DNA from: Lichenostomus cassidix
Taxonomy: Eukaryota > Chordata > Aves > Passeriformes > Meliphagidae
Direction of reading: 5' to 3'
DNA: 64,000 bases
Assembly: GCA_008360975.2 (NCBI GenBank)
Contig: CM039196.1
Coordinates: forward strand, 9,962,263-10,026,262
Both the position numbers and the translations under genes were made by a program. Shown in pieces: positions 14,701 through 29,700 of the stretch. Under the pieces are notes generated by a model that was not told where the DNA came from, did not search any database, and saw only the letters and a list, made by a program, of their open reading frames with translations. Position 1 is the first letter of the stretch, and the number at the start of each line of letters is the position of its first letter.

Positions 14701-17700
14701 TTATGCTGCTAAAGGGACACTAAAGTGTTGTTAACCTGCTGATTTTCATTTTGTGTCTTTACTCAAGAAGGATATACTTTGAAGGGTATTTTAATACTGT
14801 TTTAAAAATAAATTGCAAAAAATCCAAAATGTCCAACGTGCTTCTCTGTCTAATTGAAGGGATGGTGTTTGTAGCTCCCAGATAATAATGTCCATGGCTC
14901 TCTATTGCAGGAGATAAAGAAGAAGAAAGGAATAAAGGATGAGGTGCAGCTGACAAGCAAGCAGAAGGAGCTGATGCATGCACAGCTGGAAAGGGAGGCT
15001 CAGATAAGGAAACGGCTCAAGGAGGTAAGTTTGGGTTGTATTTTTTGCCACCTCTGCAGCCACCATGACCCAAGTCACTTCGATAAAGGGAAAATGGTGT
15101 AGCAATCACCTATTTGTTTCTCTTATTAAAAATGAGATTTAACAACCTGATTTTTTTCCCAGTGGAGTTTTTTTTTTACAGTAACCTCTTGAATTGTTTC
15201 TCTTACAGCTTGATAATGAGCTGGGAACAGCTCTAGGACTCCTGGACACTGTTATAAAGAAAAAGCCTCCTGGTCTCAGTCAGTACATCCCTGGTCTCAT
15301 CAGTTCCTTCTTGCCACTTTTTCGATCTCCTTTGGCTGCTCCAAGGATCAAGAAACCTTTTCTTTCCTTAGCTTCTTGTGTCATGCCTGCTCGACTGAAA
15401 ACCTTTGGTGAGTATTTGAAGTTGCTGTTTAAGGGCAAGGTGTGTCATTTTGATGGCAGGGTGGTGAAAATTCTTGCTTTTACAAGCTGTGGATCATGAC
15501 CATGAACCACAGAAGGCCAAGAGGAAAAAACACCTGAAACAGTGCTTAGGGAGATGACTGTGATTTCCCAGAGATCCTACTGCTGGATAGGACTGGGACT
15601 AAAGACAAGGAGTTACCTGGTCTGGGACCATCTCTCCTGTGTAGCGTTTGGAGGGTGTGACTGTAACTTACACATGTTGTGAAGAAATCTGGCCCCTGAC
15701 AGCTCTGGGCCGGGCTTCCTGCTCTGAGCCTTTTTTGCAGTCTGGGCTCTTGCCCAGAGTTTTGTTACATTTCTTGAGTTTGTGTTCCTGGGGATTTTTC
15801 TCTGGAGAACTCTTTGCCTTCTCATGGATTTTTTTATTCTTCCATTCCAGGTACTTTAGTGAGCCATGTGACCTTGCGCCTGATGAAACCAGAGTGTGAA
15901 TTAGATGAATCCTGGTGTCAGGAAGAGCTGCCTACTGCTCTGAACAGAGTGGTTGGTTTGCTGCATGCCCACACCATTCCCAGCAGAACCAGCAAGGGAG
16001 AGCCAGGTATGAAGGATGGTAGATATGGTACATCCTGCTGAAAATGCCCCCACCTCCAGTAACTATGAACTGGTTTAGTTTTCAGAGTTTGCATTATATT
16101 TTGCAAGTGAAAGTTTACTTTTTCTTTTTTAATTGGATAACTTCACAATGGGTTTTTTGTGCTGGTAGTAGTAGAAGTGATGTTACAATTATATTTAAGT
16201 GTAGAAATGAAACCACAAGTATTTTTTCTTAAAATGGTTCATATAGAAATAACAGCAATGAAATTAAAGTTCTTCCTTGCTGAGGACAGCCCCTACCTTT
16301 CAACACCACTTAGCATAAGGGATTCATTGAGACTAAGTAGAAAGACAAAATAATTGCTTGTTATCTGTGATCACAGCAGTGAAGTGCCCATGGCCTCTGC
16401 TTGTTTGCTGTGTAGTGCTGCAGTTCATGAATATTTTATTCTGGCATGATTGTAGAATGAGCAGTTCTTTCCCCTCTAACATGAAGGCAAGCACCAATAT
16501 TTTTGCAGTGCAAGAATATGATTGAAAATAAACATTTTTTTCTTTTTCTTTTTCTTTTTTTTAGTTTATTTTATGGAGTTAGTTTTAATTTAGATCACTT
16601 CCAGAGTCTTGTTCCCAGTGGGGTGCAGAAGTACTTGTGCCCCTCCTTTGAAGATAAAAGCACAGAAGAGGAGGGTTGATGTGTCCTTTTGGGGGCTAGG
16701 ATGGCTGAGGGTGTACTCCAGGGATAGAGGTGCTTCACTTCACCCAGGCTTTGGAGCTGTTCATCATCTAACTCAATCAAAAGCTGCTGTGGTAGATGGT
16801 GTATATTTTTTAAGGGAAATGTGGGATTCTGTTTGGTCCCTTAGCCCCACAGTTCTCCTGCTGTTCATCTGCCAGTCAGATGTGCGATGGTGTGACTGTG
16901 GCACATGTCACTGTCACAGCTGAGCAGTGGCAATTGACCATGTTGAGTACCACTTCAGTGCTGAACATCTCAGTGGTGATTTGGTGTCTCAGCTGCAATT
17001 TATTGCCATGGTAAGCACAAATTCGTTAACATTTGAATCAATTTTCAGGTTTATTTCTAGAAAGTAGTGGAAGTATTTTCAGTCCTTCAAGATTTCCTAT
17101 AGAGCTTAATTAAATCAATATCTGATTATTTTTTTCCACTTCTGCAAGAGAAGGGCAGTAGTATCTGTAGCACTTTGTTGGACAAGTCATATTCCCAAAT
17201 GATTTTTCCTCATTTTCAAAGTACTTTGGAACGTAGTTGTATAATATGATATAGTAGAAATTAATTTCTTAGGTTACTAGGAGACCTAAGAGAGACCATA
17301 CCTACTTGTAATGTGGATGATAAAATTTATCATTCATTGCTGAAATGCTAAGAGACGTTCTCTAATCTTTTTTGTATTGGTTGATACCAGCTACTGTGTA
17401 AATAGAACATTTATCTTCTCAAATAAAGCTTTCTTCCTCCTGCTGTGTATAGAGGGACAGTGGTTTAAGGCTAAAAATATCTGGCCAATAATTAAAAAAG
17501 AAAAAAAAGTGTAAAAGCAAACAGATACTGAGCAAACAGCAAAATCCCACATCAGAAATAGAGAGGGTTTTACTGAAGCTGTTCATGTTAAATAGGAGCT
17601 CAGAGTGTGTTTGGGATTTAATATTTCTCCCTTGAACTACTTTTGCAGTATTTTTGCCCTACATAAGCTGACTAATACTGCAGTATTGTATCTGCAGTGT

Positions 17701-20700
17701 TCTTCATCTGCATTTAGAAATTTAAACTTGGGCATTCTCTGTCAGCATAGATAGGATGTAGAAAGAAAATGTTTTCCCCAGACATCTGATACTTGAATAT
17801 TAACTGGACTAACTGAATGAGTGGAAGGAGCATTTGTTTTATCCTATAGCCAAGGATGGAACTTGGAAGGAGCAAAATTTTTTAACAATGGGAATCCAAA
17901 AGCTTTAATGTTTCAAGGAGGGGAGGGAAGTTGAAGCTTGCACCAGAATTAGAGTGAGTTAATTCTCAAGGATCCAGCTGAAGACTGGAATGGCAGGTTA
18001 GCTAGGTTGGTAGGAAGTGTTTAAAGGAAATGTAGCTGACAAATACGGCCTTGCTTTGGCGCAAGTGAACTTGAAAAGTGACTGTCTAATCTGCTGAATT
18101 GTTTCAATTCCATTTACAGTATGTATTTCTGTACTCTTGAAGCATTGGTAGCAATTTGGAATCCTTATGTGACTTTATTTGAAGCCAGGTAGAATCATAG
18201 AATCATTTAGTTTGGAAAAAACCTTCAAGATCATCAAGTCTACCCTTAACCCAACACTGAAATGCGAAATGTCATTTTCGGATCTACACTGTTGCTGCTG
18301 TTAAGTGGCAAATACTTAGGTTTACTCAGCATGTTTGTGCATGAGGCTAAAGGTTGGCCATATCTATTATGAGCTACTCAAGAGTACATCTTATACCAGT
18401 CAGTATTATAAACCAAGTCACGGCAGGATCAGCTGTGTTCACAGGGTGGTTTTTCCTTTTCACAGGTGCTGCTCCATTATCAGCTCCAGCATTTTCCTTA
18501 GTCTTTCCTCTCTTGAAGACGGTTATGACTGAGACACCCCATAACAGTGAAGACAAGGAGGAGTTCCTGGTCAAGATTCTGCAGATCCTTACAGTCCATG
18601 CTCAGCTGAGATCATCAGGAAATGGCCAGTCTTTGTTAGTGGATGAGGTGAGAGCTGTGGGGCCAGATGACTTCCTTCAGATGAGCCATGGGATAAAATA
18701 GCTAATGTGTAAACTGGACAAAGCAGGTGATTTCTACGAGTTAGAGTTAACAGTGTAGGATTGTTTTCTGTCACAGGTTTTGGTACCTGTCCAGCCCTAG
18801 GTTTTAACTGTGATTTTATAAGGAGTGTCATACGCAGGCAAGGCACTTTGGAATCACAGAATATAAGACTTTGCCTTTTCCCCCCCCACCTTTTCTCCTC
18901 TCAACCTTTCAGAATGGCCCGGAGTTGCTGCCCCGCAGGGACATGCTGGTTCTGCTGACCCGGGTGATAGGAACAGGTTCTCCGCGGTTACAGGTCAGTG
19001 CTCAGCTTCATAACCACAGTCAGCATCCTCTCTAAGTTTCATCAGCATCTAAATGAGGGAAACGTACTAACTGGTTTAAGTGTCTGATGCTGGTCGTTGA
19101 TACAGTCCCAGTTTTCTTCTGTGTTTATGGTATTCTTGGAATAAAATGTCTGCATCTTTTTTTCTGTGGGTTTTACTGCACCAAATACATCCTTCAGTCT
19201 TCCACAGGTGACATTTTTTCTTTCTCTAAGGCCTTGGTCTGCCAAATGAGTTCAGTAGTCTCTCCTCTGAGTGTTTGTTCTAAGGGATGAGGTGGCAGAA
19301 AGTTCAATAGTAAAAAGCAGAGTTGGACTGAACTTGTCACTTCCTGTTTTTGTCAGTGTTCTTTGGGAACTTCTTCTGCTGTGATAGGACTCAGTGCTTG
19401 CTTTGACAGCAGATCAAGGTGTAGTGGAATCTGTGACACTTGCTGGTGGTGTTTTAGGTGTTGGCCTCAGAGGCACTGACAGCGCTGTGTGCGAGCAGCA
19501 GTGGAGAGGACGGCTGTGCCTACGCCGAGCAGGAGGAGATCGATGTGCTCCTGCAGGCCCTGCAGTCTCCCTGCATGAATGTTCGGGATGCAGCTCTTAG
19601 GGTAAGTGGGAATCACTGGAGTTACTCCAAATTCCTTACATTTTTGGGAGGTGAATCTTTTCTAAAACTCATGCAGAAAGGCTTCAGGTGTGATGCCAGG
19701 CTTTGGGCAGCTGTGTCAGAGGCAGTCTGAACAGTAATGCTTCAAGTCATGTTCTTTGTGCTGTATTTATCTGCAAAAAGGCTCTGGGTTTATCCACACC
19801 TTTGTTTCCTTACAAGTGGTATAATTAGGACTACTTAACACCTTCTATTTACAATTGGATAGAGCTTAGTCTTAAAGAGAGAAGCTATCCAAAAATTCCT
19901 GTCTGTACTAGGCCTTGTTATTTGAAAGGCTTCAGGCTTAGTCACTTCTGGGAACATAGAAAAAGCTTCAAGGGTGCTTGGTGTTCTTTGCCATGAAACA
20001 AATGCCAGCTTAGCTCACCTTAGCTGTCTTGTCTGTGCTTAGAACAGAACAGAGTGTAGTCACCAGAGGCTCTCTGCAATATGCCTGTGGAACACTAATC
20101 TTGAGTGACACCATCTCACCTATTAGCAATAGGAAGTTCTTGACCACCATGGATACAAGTGTAAGGCACAAGCAAACATGAATTCTGACACTTTGAACTG
20201 CTGAGAGCTTAACTTGCCAAAAGTTTTAAGTGTCTTAAAGCATCTGCTTCTAAAAATCAGATCCTTGCACTGATTTTCTTGTTAACTAAATCAGGGACTG
20301 ATGGAGCTACAAATGGTTCTACCGACCCCAGACAGTGATGAGAAGAATGGACTGAACCTGTTGCGTCGCCTCTGGGTGGTAAAGTTTGATGTCGAAGATG
20401 AGATTCAGAAACTGGCAGAGAGGTGAGGGTTGTTCTTTGTTGATTGGGTTTTAGGGGCTCTCTCCTCTGCCCTCCTCATGGAGCAGCATTCACAGGGGCT
20501 TTTCCCCCACAGCTGGAGGGCATCTGTAAGTCACTCCAGTAGTACATTTAGCAGTGGCTTCTTTGCTGAAGGGTGACCCATCACCTCTTTGTGTGTGCTG
20601 CAGGCTGTGGGAGTCCATGGGTCTGGAGCTGCAGCCTGACCTCTGTTCCCTGCTGATTAAAGATGTCATCTACCATGAAGAGGCTGTGCGACAAGCAGGG

Positions 20701-23700
20701 GCTGAAGCTCTTTCCAGAGCTGTAGCTCAGTACCGAAAGCAAGCAGCAGAGGTCATGAGCAAACTCACAGAGATTTACCAGGAGAAGCTCTATGTAAGTG
20801 CTCTTGCCCTGAAGGGTTGACAGGGATGAGCTGGTGCTTTATTTTCTATTAGTCACTTTTCCTTTTGTCTGTCCTGAAAATGCACTTTGAACCTACTGTT
20901 GCTGTGTTTGAGCTTAGCACAGACTTCAGTGTCTTGAACCTCCTGTTACCAGCCACTAATGGCACCATTGTACAGGTGAGGGGTGCCTTAGATTATGCAG
21001 AAAGGCTGTGGTAGGGCAGTGTCAGTTTAAGTAATTTTGACTCCAAACTTGCTTTCTGCTTGTTTTTTTACCTTGCTCTTCTGCTGGTGGTATCATACCT
21101 CTGTGCAGTATTATCAAATGGCCTTGCGGGTGTGGCTGACTGATTCTCTGTGTGCCTATCCTTGGAAAAGGCATTTTAATGAAATATTTTCTCCTTCCAG
21201 AGGCCACCTCCAGTTTTGGATGCTTTGGGACGAGTGATATCTGAATCACCACCTGACCAGTGGGAAGCAAGGTACAGTCATCTTCAGATTGATCTCATCA
21301 CTTCCTGTGCATCCAAATGAAATGTTTTTGATTTTTATTCAGGAGAACAAATGACATGGAATTGTATTGACTTGCTATTTTCATGTGTCCTTCTGTTGGA
21401 GAATATTTGTGCCCCTCAAGCAAACTTGGGGCAGGTAGAACTCCATCAAAATATTGGATGCTGTCATCTCTGTGACCTGATAAAAACAGAATCTTTTCCT
21501 CTCAGACTGTCTGATTTTTGTCTTGGCTTACTGTGTTCCCACTATTATATGGGCCATTGATTGTTTCAAGAGCAGCAGTGCAAGCCTTAATGAACTGGCC
21601 AAATTCCAGTTTGGATAATTACTTTTTGTTTACTTGTGTGTTCTGTACAGGTTTAATTGGAGATCATCTTGTTTGCTACTTGTCTTGAGCTAATCTATCC
21701 TTTAATGCAGATGTACCTTGTTGTAAAGCTGCTGTATTTCAGTAGTAGTTGAAGTGATCCTGATGTCTAAGTTGGCTCAAGTATCCATAATGCTTAATTG
21801 AGATAAAAGCCATTATATGGCTGAGGGATTGTTGTCCTTTTGGGAGACTGCAGCATGGGGTTATGTAATGAAATGCATAGAAGTTGGACACTCTGAAGCA
21901 TTTTGTTTCCATAATGGTTCTCACTCTCTGTAATTGTTGCTGACAGCAAATGTGAGCTCAAGTAAATTCTGTGAGAAGTCAGTAAGCTCACAGGCTCACC
22001 TTCCTCACAGGTGTGGCATAGCACTGGCCCTCAACAAGCTCTCAGAGCACCTGGACAGTTCTCAGGTGAAGCCCCTTTTTCAGTTTTTCGTGCCAGATGC
22101 TCTGAACGATCGCAGTCCTGAGGTCAGGAAGTGCATGTTGGATGCAGCTCTTTCAACGCTCAACACTCATGGCAAAGTAAGTCTGAACATTTCTCTCTCT
22201 AGCAGTGGGGAAAAAAGATGTAGTGGATGTAATAGATACGTAGATACTGTGTTGGAGCCCATCGATTTTTTTTTTTTAATTTTTATAAATTTCTTAGAGA
22301 TTGCTGTTACTTGTAACAGCTGAAAACTTTAATTTAGAAATTTTTGTGTCTTCAGAGTTGTTCTGTTAGTGTCTAGTGTTGACTAAGTGTGGTTCATCCC
22401 TGTCATTGCTATAAAAAAGTAATATCCTTGGATCAACTGGAGTGAAAATGGTATAAAACCAGAGTAATAAAAGTAAAATCAGACCATAGATCTTTTAATC
22501 CTGCAAAGATGAGAATTCCTTTTCAGGCTTCATGCAAACCAAAACATGAAAGCTTGCCGATTGTTGGCTTAATTAAACTGGAAACATTGAGGGAACTGAG
22601 GACCATCCTTCTCACTTTAAGCCCTTCCCCAGCAGTGTCAGCTGGGGAAGATGTGCAGGGTGTGAATTGCTCAGCTTCTGATTTCCTCATACATGCCAGT
22701 CACCTCTGGACAGATGTCCGTATTCCTTAGTTTAGCCCAATTTGAATATTTTCATATTATTCATTTTTTCCTTCTGTTTCTTGTGTGAAGTTCGTTTGAT
22801 GTTTCTGCTTTCCCTTTGCAAACTGGGCAAGCAGAGGAGCAGGCACTGATGTTCGCTGGGCACTTGTTTTGCTTCTGGCAGAACATCCATGCTGGCAGGC
22901 TTGGGGATTCTAATTTTGAAGAGCTAATTTCTCTCTAGCAGGAAATATTTGTTGCCTGTCGGGATGGCACAAAGTTTTATGTGATGTGACACATGAAGTG
23001 AACTGTAAATACAGTGTGATTGTTCAGTTGTTGGCTCAGAGAAGAACAAACAAGTCCACTGAGCATAGCAAATCTCATTCTGAGTGGACTCTAGTGGCAA
23101 GTTCTGTGGTTTTGTTTTTCAGGACAATGTTAACTCTCTCTTGCCAGTGTTTGAAGAATTCCTGAAAAATGCTCCTAATGATGCCACTTATGATGCTGTC
23201 AGGCAAAGCGTGGTCATTCTGATGGGGTCACTGGCAAAACATCTGGACAAGAGTGACCCTAAAGTGAAACCAATTGTTGGCAAACTGATAGCAGCCTTGT
23301 CCACCCCATCTCAGCAGGTAGGTGCCTTTGGGAGGAGTTGTCAGGTTCCACCCAGAGGCAGGTTAACACTAGGGTACTGTTAGGGATGGCAGAGATGAAA
23401 AATGGTGACAGAAAGATTTTATTTGGGGTGCATTCTAGGATGAATTTATATTAGTAATGACTATTTTGTGATGTGGTGGCTGGTGGATTGTTTTACAGGT
23501 TCAAGAGTCAGTGGCAAGCTGTTTACCACCTCTGGTGCCTGCAATTAAGGAGGATGCAGGAGGAATGATCCAGAAGCTGATGCAGCTGCTGTTAGAGTCT
23601 GATAAGTACGCTGAGCGCAAAGGTGCAGCCTATGGGCTGGCAGGCCTGGTGAAGGGGCTGGGCATTCTCTCTCTCAAGCAGCAGGAGATGATGACCACAC

Positions 23701-26700
23701 TGACTGATGCTATCCAGGACAAGAAGAACTTCCGCCGGCGGGAGGGTAAGGGACAGGAGCTTTTCTCTCTGGATACTTAGCTTTCTCTTGTACCTACTAC
23801 TGTTGTGGTCAGGTGAAGTACCTGCACCCTTCTGTTTGGTTTAGCTACATTTATTTTACTAAAGTTCAGCTAGAAAGAAATGGCAAGTGAAGTATCTGTT
23901 GTGAGGCCACTGGTTGTGTATAGAGTCCTAAAATTGCTTGATTCACGTTGAGATTTGAGTGCTTTGCAAACAATTCTACAGATATTTGGCAAATAGTATC
24001 TTCTTTTTCCATCCTCCTTAAATGAAATTGCATTTTCCTCTGACTGTCCTTTTTGGGTTTTTAGGGGCTCTGTTTGCCTTCGAGATGCTCTGCAGCATGC
24101 TCGGCAAGCTCTTTGAGCCCTATGTGGTTCATGTGCTGCCTCACCTGCTGCTTTGTTTTGGAGATGGGAACCAGTATGTACGAGAGGTAAGGTACCCTCA
24201 ATTTCTGCTATCATAGAGTGTTAAAAAACGCAGATGGAATGGATATGGATATAAATCCTATTTGTAACCAGGGAAAATTGAGAAGGTGACCTATTCCTTG
24301 AGATACCACTAACAACAATTTGATTTTCTTAGTAACTGAAAGCATCTGATTTCATTGCCCATTAATTGGGAGCTACCTAGCCAGCTGCATCATTGTACTG
24401 AGACACTATTTACATGAAGGCTTTGTTCCTAGAGAGTCTCAAAGGATGGAAAGCAGTGTTGTGTCACAGTTTGTAAGTGTTCTCTTCTCCTTGGAGGCTG
24501 CAGATGACTGTGCCAAAGCCGTGATGAGCAATCTGAGTACTCATGGAGTGAAGCTGGTTTTGCCATCACTTCTTGCGGCACTGGAAGAGGAATCTTGGAG
24601 AACTAAAGCTGGTATGGACCAATACGTGCCTGACATGATTGAGAGTAACCCACAGCTCCCTTTGCTGTCATTCCCCTTGTGTATTCCTTCATCCCTACAG
24701 ATGGCCATGATGGTTTATTGTCTTATAAGGGACTGTGGAACTTTCACAGCTTTTTACAGCTGAGCTCCCTGACACATTTGAGCAACCCTTTTCCCCCTGG
24801 CATATTCAAGGGACAGTTTGTACCCTGTCTGTATAGACGTACTCCAGCATCTGGAATTTTCCTCCCACATTCCTTTTCCCTAGTACAAAAGAAAAGTATT
24901 TTTTGGTGTCTCCTAGGTGGCATAGAGTGACTTAATGCATTTCAGCCTTTCTTTGTGTTCTCTGACTGGTAGATTTGAGTTTGAGGTAAATGTGATCACC
25001 ATCTCACGTCAATTCTTAATACTGTGTTTTGTCTTTTTCCTTTTTGTGTACTTTGTTCACAGGGTCAGTGGAACTGCTGGGGGCTATGGCGTACTGTGCT
25101 CCCAAACAACTCTCTTCCTGTTTACCCAACATTGTCCCCAAACTCACTGAAGTGCTGACAGATTCCCATGTGAAGGTGCAGAATGCAGGGCAGCAGGCTC
25201 TCAGGCAGATTGGGTCTGTCATCAGGAATCCAGAGATCCTGGGTAAGACCTGTCTCTGCATCTCTAATGTCCTGATGTGACTATGGTTTATAATAGCAAG
25301 GTTTAGGTTCACAGTATTTAGGATAAAATGCAAATTTGTATAGAAGTGAAATTAATGCTATAGAAATATTATATGAAAGCTTAACAGCAGCTGTCTGCTT
25401 CCAGGCTTTGTAAATGATCCTGTCCATTTTGTCAGCTGATGTTAATAGAATTTCCCCTGTCCCTGTGCTGCTGGTTGCTTTAGAAAGACCTAAAACATCC
25501 CATGAGAACACCAGCTCACCCTGACATGTGTTTTTGGTTTATGTACAAATAAAGTCTTTTCTCTCCTTTTTAAAAATATTCAGCAATTGCTCCAGTTCTG
25601 TTGGATGCTCTCACTGACCCCTCCAGGAAGACTCAGAAGTGTTTGCAGACTCTGCTGGATACCAAATTTGTCCATTTCATTGATGCTCCATCCTTAGCAC
25701 TGATCATGCCAATTGTTCAGAGAGCTTTTCAGGATCGTTCCACAGACACCAGGAAAATGGCTGCCCAGATCATTGGGAACATGTACTCCCTGACTGACCA
25801 GAAGGTATGGTGCTAAAAATACTCTAAGTGTATTCTAATAGATTACTGTGACAAGCACTAGAGAGAATTTATTTGGCTTGGAGATTTTGCTGTTAAGGTA
25901 GAAAATACTAGTATCCATGCAGCTTCTTAATTAAATGTATGTAAATGAACAGCTGACTATAAAGATAGTGACAGTTCTCAGGTCCTTAATACTGTCAGCT
26001 TTGTGTTTTGGTTATCTAGTTTATCCCTGCAAAAAGGTCTTGTAATTTTTACAATACAAGAAATGCCTTAACAAACAAACAAGTGAAACACAGATCAGCT
26101 GCTAACGAATGGTTCCAGGGTTTGTTTGAAAAGTATTTGTAAGACCTGACTGTAGGCTAAAGATCTGTGTTTAATTTTTGTACTGATAATCTCTACATTT
26201 AAACTTTGTGTAAATGTTAAGAGTGTTGGATTTTCCTAAGATACAAAGTGCTGGGTTGTGAGTGAGCATTAAAAAGGTTTAGAGTGATCTGCATGGAACT
26301 GGTGTTTCTTGGACTTGTAGAATAATTCACTGTGCTTGCCTGCATGATTGTGAGAGCAACTAATTAAACTATCAGGATATTAAGGATATTTGCTGATAAT
26401 AAGGGATGAATGTCCTCTGCATGAAGGTGACTTACATTTTCTGTCATTTTCAATCTGATTCTGACTTTCTGGGCTCTTTGTTGTAGGATCTGGCTCCCTA
26501 CCTACCCAGTGTGACCCCCGGCCTGAAGGCCTCTCTGTTGGATCCTGTACCTGAAGTAAGTTTTTTATACAAACACAATTTGTCTTTCAGTGCATTAGGT
26601 TAAACATTGTGATGATCAGTCTGGCACATCTGTTGTGGTACCTTTGACCAGATATTTTGCAGATCTCTGCTTCTTGTGTCTGTTAGGTGCGCACAGTGTC

Positions 26701-29700
26701 TGCAAAGGCCCTGGGAGCCATGGTGAAAGGCATGGGAGAGTCCTGCTTTGAGGATTTGTTGCCGTGGCTGATGGAGACACTGACATACGAGCAGAGCTCA
26801 GTGGATCGCTCTGGTGCTGCTCAAGGTGGGGACAGCTGTGTGTGAGCACTGAGCTCAGATTTTCTCATATTAAATCAGATTAGCTGTTTGTTTCTTGTGT
26901 GTATTGACTCCGTTCCCTGTTTTTTTTGCCCCAGGTCTGGCTGAAGTTATGGCTGGTTTGGGGGTAGAAAAGCTGGAGAAACTTATGCCAGAGATTGTGG
27001 CAACTGCCAGTAAAGTGGATATTGCTCCACATGTACGAGATGGTTATATTATGATGTTCAACTACCTGCCAATTACCTTTGGAGACAAGTTCACTCCCTA
27101 TGTTGGTCCCATCATTCCTTGTATTCTCAAGGTATGTAGCGATACTGAAGAATTTTATTTATTTGAGAACAAAAAGGAGCCTCCAGAGTATTTTAAGTAT
27201 CCATTTCAGGAATTGTGGGATGTGTAGAGACTTGTCCAGAAAAAAAGAAAGGGAATTTAAATTCTAAATTATTTCTTTTAAGTTATTGGCTTGCTGTCTT
27301 TTATTTGTGGTCGCTAGTCATTTCTTGAAGTCATCTTTGCGCATTCACAACTCTGTAGTTCGTTTGGTTTTCATGGCTGAGAGAGGAAGCACTGGTTAGT
27401 TTTCCTCCTGTTGCTTTTGCATATTGTGCTGAGAGGCCCAGCTTTCAGAGCCCCTTTTGTGCCTGTGTGCAGGCCCTGGCAGACGAGAACGAGTTTGTGC
27501 GGGACACAGCGCTGCGCGCAGGGCAGCGAATCATCAGCATGTACGCCGAGACAGCCATCGCTCTGCTCCTGCCGCAGCTTGAGGATGGGCTCTTTGATGA
27601 CTTGTGGAGGATAAGGTAAGGCAAAACCAGCTTAGCCACAAATGGTTCCCTTCCATGCTTGAAAAACTGGTGTGATTTAGACTCTGTGGTGCTCCTCAAA
27701 ACAATGCAGAGACCTCCTGTGAAGCAAAAACAAGTGTCTCTTTTTGCTTGTTGATTTGAGTATGATGCCTTATAGCACTTGAGTCTGCAAAGCCCTGCCA
27801 GGCTGGATCAGGTTTCTTGATTACCTGCAGAGCATTCATGCTGGATTATTAATTCTGGTGGTGACTCTGAAATGCACTTCCAAGGCAGTTCATGTGGCAA
27901 TATTTAGCCCTTGTGTATTGTTTTTCATTTTTCCAAATACTGAGCAAGTTATTGTTCTCCTGTGTATGGAAATATGCAGTGGAGCACTCACATCTAATAG
28001 CAGTTGCTCAAAAATTAGCTGTACTAAATGATTTGTGCCAGCTGAGTGCTGGTAAGTGCTCTTACCCCAGGTGAATGTTGTTTGGGTTAGACAGATGTGG
28101 GCAATGTCTTGTTCCTTTTTACATTCAAGGCTATTCTCGGATTCATTGCTTTCATTTGAAAATTCTCTTAGCTCTTCCAGTTTGGAATTTATTCCTTCCC
28201 TTTCTTTTTAGCATGCTGCTTTCAGCCTGTAGGCAGACTGATGTTACACATGCAGCATTTCAGTGCAGACCCAGCTCTGCCTCACATTTGGCTCCCATGT
28301 GTTGCTGACATCCTGTCAGAATTGGACAGGTACTGCCTGAATGGCCTGTTTGTAACACTTGACTTGCTTCTGTTGCCAGGTTTAGCTCAGTTCAGCTCCT
28401 TGGAGATCTTCTGTTCCATATCTCAGGAGTCACTGGCAAAATGACCACAGAAACTGCCTCAGAGGATGACAACTTTGGAACAGCCCAGTCAAACAAGGTA
28501 AAACTGTTCTTGTCTGTTGTTCCTTTATTTTTTTTTTTAATTCTCCTATTTTAAATCAGCATGGAGAGCCTGCTGGACAGACATATTGAATAATCATGTA
28601 TTCTATTCTTTCTGTAGATTTCAGGGGCAGGTAATACAATTTTGTGCTATTTCTTTCCAGGCTATCATTAATGCTCTGGGAGTGGAGAGGAGGAACAGGG
28701 TGCTGGCAGGCCTGTACATGGGCCGCTCAGACACGCAGCTGGTGGTGCGCCAGGCCTCCCTGCATGTCTGGAAAATCGTGGTCTCAAACACTCCTCGCAC
28801 GCTGCGGGAAATTCTGCCAACACTCTTTGGGCTTCTGCTGAAATTCCTGGCCAGTACTTGTGCAGATAAGAGAACGGTGAGGAATTAAGTTGTGCTTTAC
28901 TGATCCTGCAGGTGACTAAAAAATCACAGGAGATAGTCCTTCTCTATAAGTCACTCTAAAGCTGTCATCAGCTCTTCTGAGCATGTCTGAATTCTCTGTT
29001 TGCTGAAGGCAACTGTGATTGTGATGACAGTAAAACTATTTTTCTGTGGTTATTTATAATACTGTTTCCATTCCTACTGCTCTGTCTGCACTGTCAACAG
29101 TAGGTTATGGTCAAAAGTAAATATTTGCTCACAGTTCATCTTATAAAGTTTTATAAAAAGGAAAATTGTTAATTAACACATTTTTGGGGACAGGTCGCAG
29201 CACGGACATTAGGAGACCTTGTCCGAAAGTTAGGAGAGAAGATCCTTCCTGAAATCATTCCTATCCTGGAGGATGGACTGAGATCAGACAAGAGTGATGA
29301 GCGGCAAGGAGTCTGCATTGGTTTAAGTGAGATCATGAAATCAACCAGCAGGGATGCGGTGAGTTACATACGCCACGTGAAATTCCCATTTTCCCAGGTG
29401 TTGATGTTATGGTGCAGGTATTGCACTTGAGACAGAAAAATACAGCTAGTGCTGGACTTGTTCTGTGTACTGAAGTCAGGGCTTGTAACTAAGACAGAGT
29501 TGCTGCTCAGACATATTGTATGAATTTTTATCAGCTGGTAAATTTAAACATTGCCTTTTATGAGATATAATACTATAAATCTTCCACTCGGTAGCCTTAG
29601 AGCTCTGCAGCTACTTGTGCTGATTGATCCTGCTTTTCTTCCAATATTATTTCAAGCAAACAGCAATTCAGTTTCAGTTGTGCAAATTCTGCAAGCTTAG

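Noticed and set aside
18850..18872. Bases ggaatcacagaatat in GCN1 intron 26 as a further CR1 3' end
   Set aside because: Only about 15 bases resemble CR1 and the following sequence does not continue the match.
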